A DNA stretch of 64,000 nucleotides from Penium margaritaceum (lineage: Eukaryota; Streptophyta; Zygnematophyceae; Desmidiales; Peniaceae): contig SZWC01000548.1 of NCBI GenBank assembly GCA_023375785.1, positions 114,072-178,071 on the forward strand, in the 5' to 3' direction. The notes under the pieces were generated by a model that saw only the letters and a program-made list of their open reading frames with translations, was not told the DNA's origin and searched no databases. Numbering within the stretch: position 1 is the first letter of the stretch; each line of letters opens with the position of its first letter. Below, in pieces: positions 34,661-47,146 of the stretch. Both the position numbers and the translations under genes were made by a program.

Positions 34661-36250
34661 GAGAAGAGCTTGATATCTGTTATCATGGGTATGTTCATGA
34701 ACTTGCAGTCCTCCATGTTGTAGCGCTTGAGGACCTCCATGATGTACTTGGTCTCGTTCAACTTGATAAGGCCTATTGTTCGATTGCGGTGGATGGCTAT
34801 CCCAAGGTAGAACTCGAGAGGACCTATATGCTTCATATTGAACCTGTTGTTGAGATCTTTATTCAGATTGTTCAATAGTTCATATACCAGCAAGCAGATG
34901 ATCACCTCATCCACGTACACTACAACCAGCATCAAGCCTTTCTCATCCTTCCGCACATAGATACTAGGATCATTCTGGTAGTACGTAGGGTTGAGTCCAG
35001 CCATGGAGCCATCCATATCCTTGTAACACATCCTTGGAGCTTGTTTTAGCCCATAGAGTACTTTGACTAGTCTTCAAACCTTGCCTTCTGGAGTTTTCAC
35101 TCCCTTTTACACTTCCATTAACACTTCTTGGTCAAGCTTCCCGAAGAGGGAAGTTGTCTTGATGTCCATCTCATGGACCTTTAGATCTTTTGTACCACCG
35201 ATGTCCAACATGGATCTGATCAAAATAAAGGTGATAACTCAGTTGACCAGCTGAGTCCTGTCCATTATACACTCTTACCATCGTATTTGGGCAGATATCT
35301 CTTTTGACTGGTACTAAGACGGAGTTATACTACTGGTGCTTGAAGGCTTACTTGTTTTGATTGCTGTTGCACTGCGACTGATCCATTATTTGAGGAAGAG
35401 CCACCGGCCTCAGAGTTTGACTCAGAGGCCTCGGACGACTCAGACTTAGTGGCAGAGTCCGTCGCTATATCAGCTTGTACTGCCACTCTCCCTATAGTAC
35501 CATCCTTGATTGGCACCATCTACGAGTTCTCAGGTGTCTGATCACCTGACTTGAGCAACACTCTCCACTCTCTTGATTTGGGAGCATGACAGGATCGAGC
35601 GAGTCTCCCTTGTCGAGCATCCATTCCTCAAATTCGACATCTCAGGTCCTTATGAGCTTTCCACCAGCTTGATCTGACAACTTATGTACCTTGTGTACAC
35701 TGTCAAATCCGACCATTACATACTTGCGAGCGCGTGTATCCAGCTTGCCACTTCTTTCTCCTGATGGGACCTTTGCCCAGGTAGTACAGCCAAAGATCAT
35801 CAAGTATGAGGTATTTGGCTTTTTCCTTGATCAAGCCTCCTGTGGAATCTTGAGCTACTTCTCTTACTGCTTTTTATTACACCTTTCAAGCACGGCTATC
35901 GGAGTGAGATTCACAAGATATCGAACAGTTCTTAGAGCTCTAGCCCGCTAGTATGGTGGGATTTTGGCATCAAAGAATATGCTTTGTGTCATTTCCAAGA
36001 TAGTCTGGTTCATCCTCTCAGCAACGCCATTGGTATGGGGAGTATAAGGCGTAGTGGTCTAGTGGTTGATGGCGTATTGGCTCAACCGGCATTTGTTCAC
36101 CTCGTACTTACAACCGCTGTCCGTGTGAAGTACCTTGATCCTCTTGCTTGTCTACTACTCTTCCATGGCAATAAACTCTTGTAGCCTCTTTTCACCTCTT
36201 CCTTTATCTTGAAGAAGTAGATCCACATCTTATGACTGTGGTCATTGATG
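34661..36250 (-). pseudogene. Old F4 element I, part 1: RT, linker and integrase
   Basis: Minus-strand F4 pol: RT with GLMLVVVYVDEVIICL-type text (34661-35240), linker with SSEASESNSEAGGSS (35340-35540), and integrase (35560-36250). Compare the younger copy J at 37700-39600. Element J inserted into the integrase here, duplicating TGATG (36246-36250 and 42405-42409). The RNase H end and 3' LTR are not seen. More than ten breaks over the whole element. Confidence 0.85.
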
Positions 36251-36968
36251 TGTCAACCTGCCTGACGCGACGGTCTAGAAAACGAGTTCCGACACAATGG
36301 TTCTCACCGACCGCTCTTGGTATTGCAACCAAGAGGTGATATCACCCTCAAAGCCAAGGTTCCACACTGAGCAGTTCATAGGAATCACTTCCTTGTACTG
36401 TGTCCTTAGCACCTGGTCACTTTTGCGCGAGGAGCTAACTCCTGGGACTTAGACTAACCAATGTTTCTTTAGTGTCTGCCTCTGGTGGAAAACTCCGTGA
36501 GGAGTCTCAAAGGTAAGAACTGTACTCAATGACAGGCAATTGACAGGTTCTTATAGTCCTAGACCCAGCCTCTAGCCTAGGCGCGTAGTGGCTCCTTGGA
36601 GGAGCCACTTTGGAGGCAATCTGGATTGCGTCATCCCCCTTACCTACATGGCACTCCTTGTGACCGCCAAGTGGTGCCACCCACTAGGAAGGACCTTGAC
36701 ATGTTATAAGATGTCTCTTAGAACCTTCCTGTCCTCCTTTTGGTCACAAAGAAAATCAGTCACTAGGCTGGGATTTGACCAAGCGGCCTCTTGATCTAAG
36801 GATTAACTTTGGAACGTCTTAGCCACAAGGAGTTGTCCTAGGTAGTCTTTGTTTGCTATACTATTGCGTTTAGACCAAGGGGACTTGCTCCAAAGGAGTA
36901 GTACATGCCTAGTCCGTCTTGTGCCTGTCCAAATTTCAGCGAGGCACAAGGAGCATATCAGGTCAACA
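36251..36968 (-). repeat. Element J 3' LTR
   Basis: 718 bp, TGTCAACCTGCC... to ATATCAGGTCAACA. It carries one copy of a ~50-bp unit (GACTTGCTCCAAAGGAG...) that is present twice in the 5' LTR. The flanking CTCTCCCTTG is the polypurine tract in complement. Confidence 0.9.
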
Positions 36969-37031
36969 AACTCTCCCTTGCTCCTCTGTCCATTAGCTGT
37001 GAGATCTCTCCTCTATCCACTAGTTTTGTCC

Positions 37032-40000
37032 TCAGTCTTCGTCCGCTACGTTGACCATACTGATGCGTCGAGTACCGTGAGAGTGCAATTTGTTGTCAAG
37101 CGCCTTTGTCATACAATCTATGAGCATCTTCTTGATCTCCACGTATTCCAGGTCCACGATCTCTTTTACGACCAGGTCGCGTGAGTAGTGGTACCTGATG
37201 TCGATGTACTTGGTCGGCCGAGAGATGACATCATCCTGTACCATTTTCATGACACTCTTGTTGTCGATGCGGATCTCTATTGCTTCTGTTTGTGGCAATT
37301 TCATCTCGGCAAGCAAATTGCATAGTCCCTGTGTCTCCTTGCATGCTTGTGACAGAGTGATGAAATCTGCCTCAATGGTAGAGAGGGAGACACGGTCTTG
37401 CTTTCTGTTTACCCAGGAGATTGCACCACCTTTCAAGAGGCACACAAAGCCTAAAGTGACTTTCTGTCATCGATTCTTCCTCCCTTGTCTCCATTTGTGT
37501 AGCTCACCAGCCGTAGTGGGTCAGATCCCTCTTGGCCTCTAAACTGGAATTCCATGTGTCGTGTCTTCTGTAGATAGCGCATGATGCGCTTGACTGCTTG
37601 CCAGTGCTTTGGCCCTGGGGCATAGCAAATATTAAGGCGTGTTCCTACCATGGCGTACATGAGACTGTCAACAGCAGACTGGTAGGGAATGTTCTCCATC
37701 TCACGCCGTTCTACTTCTACGTTGGGGATCATAGAGGAGGAGAGCTTGATGTCTGTTGTCATGGGAATGCTGATGGACTTGCAGTCCTCCATGTTGTAAC
37801 GCTTGAGGACCTCCATAATGTACTTGGTTTGGTTCAGCTTGATGGTGCCTGCTGCTGGATTACGGTGGACGGCTATCCTGAGGTAGAACTCGAGCAGATC
37901 CATGTCCTTCATCTTCAACCTGTTGCTAAAATCGATCTTTAGGTTCTTCAACAGCTTTATTGATGACAAGCACATGATCAAGTCATCCACGTATAGTGTA
38001 ACCAACATCAAGCCTTGCTCATCCTCCTGTACATGAACACTAGGGTTATTCTGGCAGTACGTGAAGGTGAGCCCGAGCATGAAGCCGTCCATCTCCTTGT
38101 CCCATATCTTGGGACTTGTTTGAGCCCGTGGAGTACTTTGACCAGTTTGCAAACCTTGCCCTCTGGAGCTTTCACTCCCTCGGGCACTTCCATCAGCACA
38201 TCTTTATCCAGCTTTCAGTAGAGGAAAGCTCTCTTGACATGCATCTGGTAGACCTCCAAATCTTTTGTAGCAGCGATGCCCAACATGGATCTCATGGAGG
38301 CAAAGGTGACGACAAGCAAGAAGGTCTCCTCGTACTCTGAGCCTACATACTGGGAAAACCCCTTTGCCACAATTCTTGCCTTGTACTTGTCGATAGTACC
38401 ATCATGCTTGAACGTTTTCCGAATTACCCACTTTGATCCCACTACGTGTGCGTTTAGGGGCCTGTCCACCAGAATCCAAGTTCGGTTCTCTTTAGTGGAT
38501 GCGAGTTCTCTATCCACTGCCTCCTTCCACTAGGCCGTATCTGGCATGTTCATAGCCTCCGTTACGGCCACAGACTCTCCCTAAGCCAAGCATGAGCAGC
38601 TGAGTTGGTCCATTCTGCACTCTCAGCATTGTACTTGGACGGAGGCTTCTTCTGGGACATACTATGCTGGGGTATTACTAGTGGTGCTTCAAGTCTTAGT
38701 TGCTTCTACTGCTCCTCCGCTGCCAGTGATCGATTATTTGCGGAAGAGCCACTAGCCTGAGAGTTTGACTTAGAGGCCTCGGATGACTCAGACTCAGTGT
38801 CAGAGTCCGTCGTTGTATCAGCCTGCACAGCCACTATCCCTGCAACACCATCCTCCATTGGTACCATCTGCCAGTTCTCAGGTGCCCGATCACCTGACTC
38901 GAGCAACACAATCCACTCTCCAGCGACTCTCCCTTGCCAAGTGTCCTTTCTTCAAACTTCACATCTCGGCTCCTGATGAACTTTCTAGCCGCTTGGTCCC
39001 ACAGCCTGTAGCCTGTACGCCTTGTTTCCAATGTCGTATCCGACCATTACACACTTGCGAGCACATGCATCCAGCTTGCCACTTCCGTCTCCAGCTTGGA
39101 CCTTTGCCCAGGTAGTACAGCCAAAGACCCTCATGTGTGAGGCATCCGGCTTCTTTCCTGACCAAGCCTCCTGTGGCATCGTGAGCTGCTTCTCTTGCTG
39201 CTTCTTACCACGCCTTCCAAGTGCGGATCTCGCAGTGAGATTCACAAGATAGGAAACAGTTCTTGCAGCTTCAGCCCAGAAGTGAGGTGGGAGTTTAGCA
39301 TCAAATATCATACTTCATGTCATGCCAAGGATAGTCTAGTTCATCCGCTCGGTAATACCATTACTCTTGGGGGTGTAAGGCGTAGTGGTCAGGTGGTTGA
39401 TGCCGTGTTGGCTCAACCAGCCTTTCCACGCCTCGTACTTATCACTGTTGTCCGTGCGCAGTGCCTTGACCTTCTTGCTTGTCTGCCACTCTACCATCGC
39501 GATAAACTCTTGTAGCTTTTCCTTGACCTCTCCCTTTGTCTTGAGGAAGTAGATCGACGTCTTGCGACTGTGATCATCGATGAAGGTCAAGAAATACTTG
39601 TTACCTCCATTCGAAGGAGTACGGAATGGTCCACACACATCAGAATGAATCAGGTATAAGATTTCTACCGCACGTTATCCATTATACTCAAAGGACTTTC
39701 TCTTTGCCTTGCCTTAGAGGCATGGCTCCCACAGCTTCTTGCACTTTCCCTCATCCTTGGCCTTGCATCCCTCCATCCCATGAACCAGTTCGTGCTGTTA
39801 CATAGCTTGCAGTGTGTTGTTAGCCACATGGCCAAACCGCCTGTGCCAGAGCTTAGCATCTGTGTTGTTGGTGGAATTGGCTGCCATGGTGACAGCCTGT
39901 GTTGCAGGAATTGGGCTCTTCAATTGCTATATATACCTCATTTGTACTCTCAAAGAGCTTGGTCTGTAACACATAGAGTCCATCAACTCTTGGGACCTGT

Positions 40001-40338
40001 ACGATAAAACTCTTTGTGGTATAGGAGACCTTGATATCCTTGTTCTTCACAATCACGGCCTCCTCCTCCATGAAGACAACCGTCATGTCGTGGTTCCTGA
40101 TTTTGGACATCGACAGGAGGTTCGCTGCAAAAGACGGCATGTAGACGAAGTTCTCCAGCTTCAAGTCTTTTCCAACACCGTTTACGTTGATGCTGATCAA
40201 CTTATCTCCCTCGCCTTGTGCATGGACAAGGTTGCCGTTAGCACACCTAAAGCGACGTTCAGTGTCTCCAATGGAGATGAACCCATCCTTCTCCCTTGAA
40301 GAGTGATGGTTCGTTCCGGAGTCAAGCCTGTAGGCTCC
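37032..40338 (-). pseudogene. pol region of element J
   Basis: Leftward: protease with YRLDSGTNHHSS (about 40300-40340), integrase finger and core with PFRTPSNGGNKYFLTFIDDH and YTPKSNGITERMN (about 39330-39640). An integrase C-terminal part and a Ser/Gly-rich linker (38710-39310) follow, then RT with YVDDLIMCL (about 37560-38520) and RNase H with STIEADFITLSQACKETQ (37032-37450). The sequence is only distantly related to F1-F3, so F4 is a separate copia lineage. A handful of breaks. Confidence 0.88.
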
Positions 40339-41247
40339 ATGCTTGAGCAGTGCCGCTCCCTTGGTTGCCAGCACGCTCTCAGCCATCATGATTGTCAACT
40401 CATTGTTGCCCTTTCCTTTGCCCTCATTTCTACCACCATGATCTCCATCTTCCTTCTTGGGAGCCCTGCACTCCCGTACCCAATACCCAGGCTTGCCACA
40501 GTTATGGTACTTCCCAGGATGTTTTGAATCCTTTTTACCGTCATCATTGCCTTCTCCTCCACCACCACCGCTTCCACTACTGCTCTGACCAGAAGAGGAG
40601 TTCTTGCCACGACCACCATACTGTGCAGTATAGGCTGAAATGTTAGCCTCACTACCGCTGCGATGTATAGCCTCGTTACGCACGTACTCGGACACTACCT
40701 CATACGTCAAATCCTCCTCTTTCCAACCGCCAAAAACGGTGATCAAAGGTCCCCAACTTTCAGGTAGCGCCATGAGGAGGATGATGGCCTGCATGTTGGT
40801 GTCGATTTCCCAGTTCATTTGGGTCACTTGTTGCATCAATCCTTCAAATGGCAATAGGAACTTTGGGATCGACTCTCCCTCGTTCATCCTCATTGAAATC
40901 AGCTTTTCAAGGATGAAGAGGCGATTTGCAAGAGCCGTTGATTGGTGTATATGTGCAAGCTTCTCATAAGCTTTTGATGCATGTGTGATACATTAGAGGT
41001 GGATATGCTGTGACTCGTGCACTGATGTCACAAGAATCGCAAGCGCCATGTCATTTTTGACACTTCACACTTCATATCCACTATCTGTTTTTGGAGGTTC
41101 AACCTCTTCTCCAAGGAATATCTTCAAGTAGCCATGTACCCTCATGACAATCTCAAATAGCCATTTCCACAAGGGAAAACGTGTCCCTATGAACTTTGAC
41201 ATCCCTCCGTTGACCTGCTCAAGAGTGAGCATCGTGGAAGTCGTCAT
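40339..41247 (-). pseudogene. gag region of element J
   Basis: The ATG ending at 41247 begins an N-terminal stretch with FPLWKWLFEIVMRVHGYL, typical of copia gag. A middle region with LMALPESWGPLI, a Ser/Gly-rich segment and a zinc-knuckle region with HNCGKPGYWVREC (about 40470-40510) follow. Broken in at least one place. Confidence 0.82.
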
Positions 41248-41636
41248 ACTGCTTCTCTGCTTTTCTACTTTTCTGATTCATTGAGGCTGATGTAGACTGA
41301 TGTAGGCCGTTGTCTGCTATTGGTTTAGAAGGTGCAAATCCGTTGCTCACCCCTTAGCCATTGATCACCTGCAAAGAGAGACGAACGTACACTAGCAAAC
41401 CCAGGGCCGTGCCTCCAAAGGCAGAGCTCATCCTGGTTAGGATCCAAGGGTCATACCTCCAAGGGCAGAGCTTATCCTTGGCCCTTGTTCGCTAAATGCC
41501 AGTACCTGCTATTGGAGCTGATGGAGCAGATGGAGCAGATGGAGCTGATGGAGCTGATGCGCGCTGCAACACAGAGAGGGCAAGGGAGTGTGTACAAGCG
41601 TACCTTACAACTAGTGAGTGTGGACCCATAACCCTT
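41248..41636 (-). other. Leader of element J
   Basis: About 390 bp between gag and the 5' LTR, non-coding. It carries a ~45-bp near-repeat (CTCCAAAGGCAGAGCTCATC and CTCCAAGGGCAGAGCTTATC, 41408-41480) and a 9-bp minisatellite (41514-41558). The primer site next to the LTR reads TTATGGGTCCACAC on the sense strand and is not the initiator-Met site of the other families. I cannot assign its tRNA. Confidence 0.7.
41514..41558. repeat. 9-bp minisatellite, five units (GGAGC[T/A]GAT)
   Basis: Five tandem 9-base units, three GGAGCTGAT and two GGAGCAGAT. The corresponding leader of element I (48664-48705) shows a degenerate version, so the repeat is a family trait. Confidence 0.9.
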
Positions 41637-42404
41637 TGTCAACCTGCCTGAGGCGACGGTCTAGAAAACGGGTACCTACACAATGGTTCCTTCCGACCGC
41701 TCTTGGTATTGTAACCAAGAGGTGATATCACCCTCAAAGCCAAGGTTCCACACTGAGCTATTCATAGGAATCACTTTCTTGCACTGTGTCCTTAGCACCA
41801 AGTCACTTTCGTGCGAGGAGCTAACTCCCGGGGCTTAGACTAACCAATGCTTCTTTAGTGTTTGCCTCTGGTGGATAACTTTGTGAGTCTCAAAGGTAAG
41901 AACTGTAGTCAATGAGAGGCAACTGACAGGTTCTTATAGTCCTAGAGCCAGCCTCTAGCCTAGACGCGTATTGGCTCCTTAGAGGAGCCAGTTTGGGGGC
42001 AATTTGGATAGCGTCATCCCCCTTGCCTACATGGGACTCCCTGTGACCGCCAAGTGGCACCAGCCACCAGGAAGGACCTTGGAATATTCTAAGATGTCTT
42101 TTAGAACCTTCCTATCCTCATTTTGGTCACAAAGAAAATTAGTCACTAGGCTGGGATGTGACCCAGTGACCTCTCGCTCCAGAGACTAACTCTGGAACGA
42201 CTAAGCCACAAAGAGTTGTCCTAGGTAGTGTTTGCAAGCTATACTATCCAGTTTAGACCAAGGGAACTTGCTCCAAAGGAGCAGTGCATGCCTTGTCTAT
42301 CTCGACTAGACTTAGGGGACTTGTTCCAAAGGAGCAGTGCATGCCTAGTCCGTCCTGTGCCTGTCCAAATGTCAGCAATGGACAAGGAGCATATCAGGTC
42401 AACA
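41637..42404 (-). repeat. Element J 5' LTR
   Basis: 768 bp, TGTCAACC...GGTCAACA, followed by the target duplication TGATG (42405-42409). About 50 bp longer than the 3' LTR because a segment with CCAAAGGAGCAGTGCATGCC occurs twice (42269-42345). Confidence 0.9.
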
Positions 42405-43896
42405 TGATGAATGTCACGAAATACTTGCTGTAAACATTTGAAGGAGTATAGAATGATCCGCATACATAAGAGTGAATCAGATATAAGATTGTTGCCTTAT
42501 ATTACACATTACACTCAGATGGCTTTCTTTTTGCTTTTCCTTGGAGGTATGGCACACACAACTTCTTGTATTTTCCCTCATCTTTGGCCTTGCATCCCTC
42601 CATCCCCCGAACCACTTCGTGGTATTACATAGCTTGTTGTGTGCTATCAGCCTCATGGCCAAACCGCCTGTACCACAGCTGAGCTTCTATATCTTAGGTG
42701 GATTGGCTGCCATGGTGGTGGCCTGTGGTGCAAGATCAAGCTTTGGAGACTTGGGTCCTTCAGCTGCTACATATCCCTCATTTGTACTCTCAAGAGACTT
42801 GGTGTGCTGTACATACAATCCATTAACTCTTGGGACCTGTGCGACAAGACTCTCCTTGGCATAGGAGATCTTCATGTCGTTATTCTTGACAATCACGACG
42901 TCCTCCTCGGTGAAGACGACCGTCATGTCGTGGTCCGTGATATTCTGGACCGACAAGATGTTTGCCACAAAAGATGGCATGTAGATGACTATCTTCTGTT
43001 TCAAGAATTTTCAGTACCATTCACATTCATGCTGATCAACTGATTTCTCCTCCCTTGCGCATGGACAAGGTTGCCGTTTGCACATCTAAAATGACATTCA
43101 GTATCCCCAATGATTATGAACCCATCTTTCTTCCTTGAAGAGTGGTGGTTCGTAGTTGAGTCGAGCCCGTAAGCTCCACACTTGAGTAGTACTACTTCCT
43201 TCGTTGTCTGCACACTCTCAGCCGTCATGTTTGTCTACTTTTTCTTACTTTTTACTTTGCCCTCATTCATACTACCATGATCTCCATCTTCCTTCTTCAA
43301 AGTCCTATACTCTCGTATCAAATGTCCTGGCTTGCCATAGTTTTGGCACTTCCCAGGATGCTTTGGATCCTTTTTACCACCACCATTGCCTCTTCGTCCA
43401 CTGCCACAACTTCTACTGCTCTGGCCAGAATAGGAGTTGTTGCCACGACCACTGTATTGTAGAGTATAGGTTGAAATGTTAGCCTTATTACCACTACGAC
43501 ACATGGCCTCTTTGCGCACGTATTTAGACACTACCTCATACGTCAAATCCTCCTTTTGACCGCCAAATATGTTGATTAGAGGATCCCAGCTTTCACATAG
43601 CAGCATGAGGAGGATCATGGCCTGCATGTTAGTGTCCATTTCCCAGTTTATTTTGAATACTTACTGTAGCAGTCATTCAAACTACAATAGGAGTTCCGGA
43701 GTTAACTCTCCCTCGCTCATCCTCAATAAAATCAACCTTTGAAGGATGAAAAGGGGATTTGCAAGACCATTGATTAGTATAGAGATGCAAGCTTTTCATA
43801 AGCCTTTGATACATGTAAGATATCTTGGAGATGGATACGTTGTGACTCATGCACTGATATCGTGCCATGTTATTTGTGATACCTTATCCTTCATAT
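42405..43896 (-). pseudogene. Old F4 element I, part 2: integrase start, protease and gag
   Basis: It resumes after J with integrase text (42405-42640), protease region with YGLDSTTNHHSS (about 42690-43200), zinc knuckle (about 43320-43365) and gag with LTYEVVSKYVRKEAM (43400-43896). Insertion of solo LTR K interrupts gag with duplication CATAT (43892-43896 and 48229-48233). Decayed. Confidence 0.83.
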
Positions 43897-44156
43897 TGTT
43901 GGGAAAGGAGCCATCCGGCTCAGTTTCAGGTCTATAGGAGCAAGTTCCAGGAATCTACAAGATGCCTGCTCCCATCGTCAATCCAAGTTCACCATTGGAA
44001 AGATAAGGTGGCAAATTATCTACGGTCCAAGTTTCAGGCCGATCCAACGGTCGGATTGGACGATATGAATTTTTTAAGTTTCCGGGGTCATGGATTGCTG
44101 ATGTCTGGGTGGCCATGAGTGATGGCTCCATGCCTTAGCCTGAGAAAAGAAAAAGG
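43897..44156 (+). repeat. F1 solo LTR K, first part
   Basis: TGTTGGGAAAGGAG... is the F1 LTR in plus orientation. It is interrupted by F5 element L after GAAAAGAAAAAGG and resumes at 47751. The full LTR ends at 48228 with CATAT on both outer sides and no F1 internal sequence, so it is a solo LTR left by LTR-LTR recombination. Confidence 0.9.
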
Positions 44157-44745
44157 TGTCTGAAGATTGCAGGCATGAGAACAACAACAGTAGAAGCAGG
44201 GAGAAGCATCAAAACAAGCAAGTGTACGTCAGCGGAGTGACGTAAGCGAGAGCGGTCCCGAGGAGTTAGTGGCGGAGGTTGAACAAGGCTGAGACGGAAG
44301 GAAGTCGAGGTAGACGAGCTGATGTGAGAGAAAGCTGGCGAGATGAGTGATCGCCAGTGCAGCACGAGAGCTGAGCAAAGAAGCGGGAGTGACTGAGCGA
44401 AGAGTTGTGAGAGGCTGGCGAGGACAAAGAGGGCGAAGTGCGAGCAGAGCAAAGACACGACGGCGAAGCCGCGGAACCGAAGGGGAACAGGATGGGAAGA
44501 ACTGTTCTGGTTAGTTTTAGAGAAAATGAACATCCTCCATGTGTACTAGATAACTAGACAGCGAAAAGGGAGCAACAGCTTCTTCACTAGTTAGACGCGG
44601 ACGATTCTTCATCGTCTTGGTTGGTAACAGTCCAGTGACAACCGTTAGTCCAACAGTTTATCCTCTCTTTCGGAGAGGTGATCTAGACATCTTCTTGATT
44701 CATCCGTAGCTCTCTTGTGACAAGAAGCAGAGTCAGAGAGCACAT
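44157..44745 (-). repeat. Element L 3' LTR
   Basis: 589 bp, TGTCTGAAGATTGCAGG... to CATATTTCTGACA. Long open frames cross it in both LTR copies but look compositional (Ser/Leu/Pro-rich). Confidence 0.88.
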
Positions 44746-45369
44746 ATTTCTGACAACCTCCCTGAATCTGACCTGTCTCTTGTAAGGTCCGTTTCCTTTG
44801 GGCACTGTCAGGGTATGATCAGTTCGTGAGTGTGGTCCCTGAGCATTGTCCTTGTAGCAGTCACGAACTAGTCGAATACGAGCTGAAACCATTATTCGAC
44901 AGTGTTGTAATCTTGGAGGTTCGTGAGCTGGTGGAGGAGCAGGGCATCGGCAAGCATGAAGTAAGTCTCTCCATATTTCACTGAGGATGGTGCTACATTT
45001 GCGAATGAGTGGGTGGAATATTGGGGTTGCAATGCTGAGTAGTACCTCCGGAATTTCTTCTTCCACAAAGGGCACCAGTGTGGAGTGAAAGTTTGCAGGG
45101 AAGTGACCTCCTCCTTTGTAGAGAGGGTAGTGTTGAAGAGTGTAGGAGATCGGGACGCCTTTGATGTAGCAAAGGTAAAAGCGATTATAGGAGTCTTGCG
45201 ACCACTGCAGGATGTTTGTTGCTCCTCTGTTAGTGAGGGTCAGATTCTTACATTGTGTAAGAAAGTGACGAAGGAAGGATGAAAAGTTGACTAGTCCATA
45301 GATGCAGGTGGTGGCATTGATGAGAGGTCGGGATGCTGGAAGAGGAGGCCTTTCTGCGATGAATGCCAT
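44746..45369 (-). other. Unidentified open reading stretch in element L
   Basis: Minus-strand reading from the ATG ending at 45369 (MAFIAERPPLPASRPLI...) is open through the internal region and ~60 bp into the 3' LTR, about 228 residues. It has normal-looking composition with several Cys/His residues but no motif I can place. It could be a captured host fragment, a relic of an element gene, or chance. No signal peptide or membrane segment is evident. Low confidence that it is coding. Confidence 0.3.
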
Positions 45370-45520
45370 GATACAGCTGGAACGTTTTGCGTAGAGGAGA
45401 AGAGAAAGTGGGGATGAGTGCTGGGGAAGAGAGGTTGAGTAACTGAGTGGTCACAAATGGTTTTGAAACAAATATTCGATGATGTGGAAGGATGAGGAGT
45501 GAGGACATCGACGCGGGGAT

Positions 45521-46170
45521 GAATTCACGTGTCCTGTTCAAAGTTTTCAGAGTGGGCGCAGGTCGTCGTGGAATGGGCAATGAGGCCGGGGGGGTCCGTA
45601 TACTGAGCAGAAAAGTGATGTAGAGAACGGAACAGCGATTTCTCATTGCGTGGACGCAGGGGTGAAACCACGTACACTGCAGAAGTTTTTGGCTTGGGCG
45701 CAGGTCGTCGCGACTCGGGCAATGCGACCGGGCGGATCCGTGTGCCGGACAGAGGATAGTACGAACGGCGGAGGAGCGATTGATGATGGAGTGGGTGCAG
45801 GGGTGAAACCACGTGGGCGATTAAAATAGGGGAATAGGATGCGGCAAGGGGAAGGCAAAAGCCAACGTGCCGCGAGAAATCTCCTACAGGCGTGGATGCA
45901 GGTTGCTGCGAGGCGGGCAGCTAGCTCGTGCAGATCATTGTGCCGTTCACAGATGCTGATGATTGCTGATGAAAACGGAAGCTGATGATGACGGAGTGGG
46001 CGCAGGGGTGACCCGCGTGCGCTGAAGGAAGTTTTGGCGTGGGCGCAGGTCGTCGCAGAACGGGCGATACGACCGGGCGGATCCTTATGTTGAGCTGAAA
46101 GCGATGCGAAAGCGGAGGAAACGATTGATGAATGAGGGGGCATAGGGACGGAACCACGTGCGCTGTGGAA
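45521..46170. repeat. Four-unit internal tandem repeat of element L (~140-200 bp units)
   Basis: The anchors GGGCGCAGGTCGTCG (about 45554, 45696, 46040; degenerate near 45893) and GGGTGAAACCACGT (about 45660, 45801; degenerate near 46006 and 46150) recur four times. Units differ in length and by amounts not divisible by three, so the repeat is at DNA level and not a protein repeat. One unit has an extra segment (45815-45890). Confidence 0.8.
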
Positions 46171-46439
46171 CGATACTGATGGAGATGATGGATGTAAAGG
46201 CCCCGCGGATGATGCAGATGTAGCGACTTGAGGACGGCAGATGATGATGAGGTGAAGAAGACGGCGAAGTGGACAAGGAGGACTGATGGCAGTAGATGAG
46301 GATGATGCGAGAAGTGAAGACTGAAGGCTGATGATGATGATGGAAAAGAGAGGTAGGGAGAGGTGTAGGTGAAGCGAGGTGCGATGAGAGGCGACGCGGC
46401 AAGAAGGTAGAACGACACAACCACTTTACCTCTACTTTC

Positions 46440-46640
46440 AGGAGAGTGACGACTTGTTCCCCAGTTGGCTCGGAAGTGGGAGCAGGAAGACTGGTGGTGT
46501 CTGATATCCTCTCAGCCAGAAGAGGTTGGTTGCGGCAGAGGGAGTCAGGCAGCACTAGACTGGTGATGTTAGGAGAGTGACAGCTTCTTCTCCAGTTGGC
46601 TCGGAAATGGGAGCAAGAAGACTGGTGGTGTCCGATATCC
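46440..46640. repeat. Pair of ~70-bp direct repeats in element L
   Basis: AGGAGAGTGACGACTTGTTC (46440 on) and AGGAGAGTGACAGCTTCTTC (46571 on) start nearly identical segments running to GACTGGTGGTGTC[T/C]GATATC. The spacing is about 131 bp. The stretch between them and on to 47134 shows only low-complexity open frames. Confidence 0.75.
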
Positions 46641-47134
46641 CGACGGCGGCAGTTTTGGCTGTACCTGCTGACGAGGGAAGAAGGCGATGCGAGGAGGCGG
46701 CTCGAGATGATGGACACAAGCGGACTGAGGATGTCGAGGAGGAAGTAGTAGATGAGGCTGATGAGGCAAGATGCGAGAGGAGAAGATACTTGCGGAGGCA
46801 GAGGCAATGAGGGACAGTGAATGTTAGATGGCAAGAAGCTTCTTGGTATTTGACGGCAGGAGGCGAGTCGAGAGTTGCTTGCAGCTGATGTGGGTGACAA
46901 GTCACCAGTTGTTAGCCACGGGCGCGGAAATGAGCGCAGGGCTTTCTTAGGATGACGAGGCGTTTCTTTAGCACGGGAAACTCGTCATGCAGAGCTACTG
47001 ATGTCAGCTGCTGGCGAAGCGACGAGGTGCACGGTGACGGTAGTAATGGCAGAAGATTGCAGGTAAAAGAGTTGGAGGAAGGATGATGGCAGACCAATGA
47101 CGCGATTCAGAGGCACCAGGTGATGTTGCCTGAT

Positions 47135-47146
47135 GCTCTGATACCA
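47135..47146 (-). other. Primer binding site of element L
   Basis: GCTCTGATACCA on the plus strand, directly against the 5' LTR, is the initiator-Met site TGGTATCAGAGC in the element's sense. Confidence 0.88.

Larger units (their letters stand above)
36251..42404 (-). mobile_element. F4 copia element J
   Basis: A minus-strand copia element with LTRs 36251-36968 and 41637-42404 (TGTCAACC...GGTCAACA), inserted in an older copy of its own family with perfect duplication TGATG. gag, protease, integrase, RT and RNase H are all present in Ty1/copia order. The LTRs differ by roughly 8-10% plus a ~50-bp length difference, so it is middle-aged. A handful of breaks. Confidence 0.92.

Noticed and set aside
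41514-41558. CRISPR-like array
   Set aside because: Units are 9 bp in direct tandem without spacers, in a eukaryotic retroelement leader. It is a minisatellite.
45643-46905. Overlapping Ser/Pro/His-rich open frames in element L
   Set aside because: They follow the tandem repeat in shifting frames and look compositional. No gag or pol motif was found.
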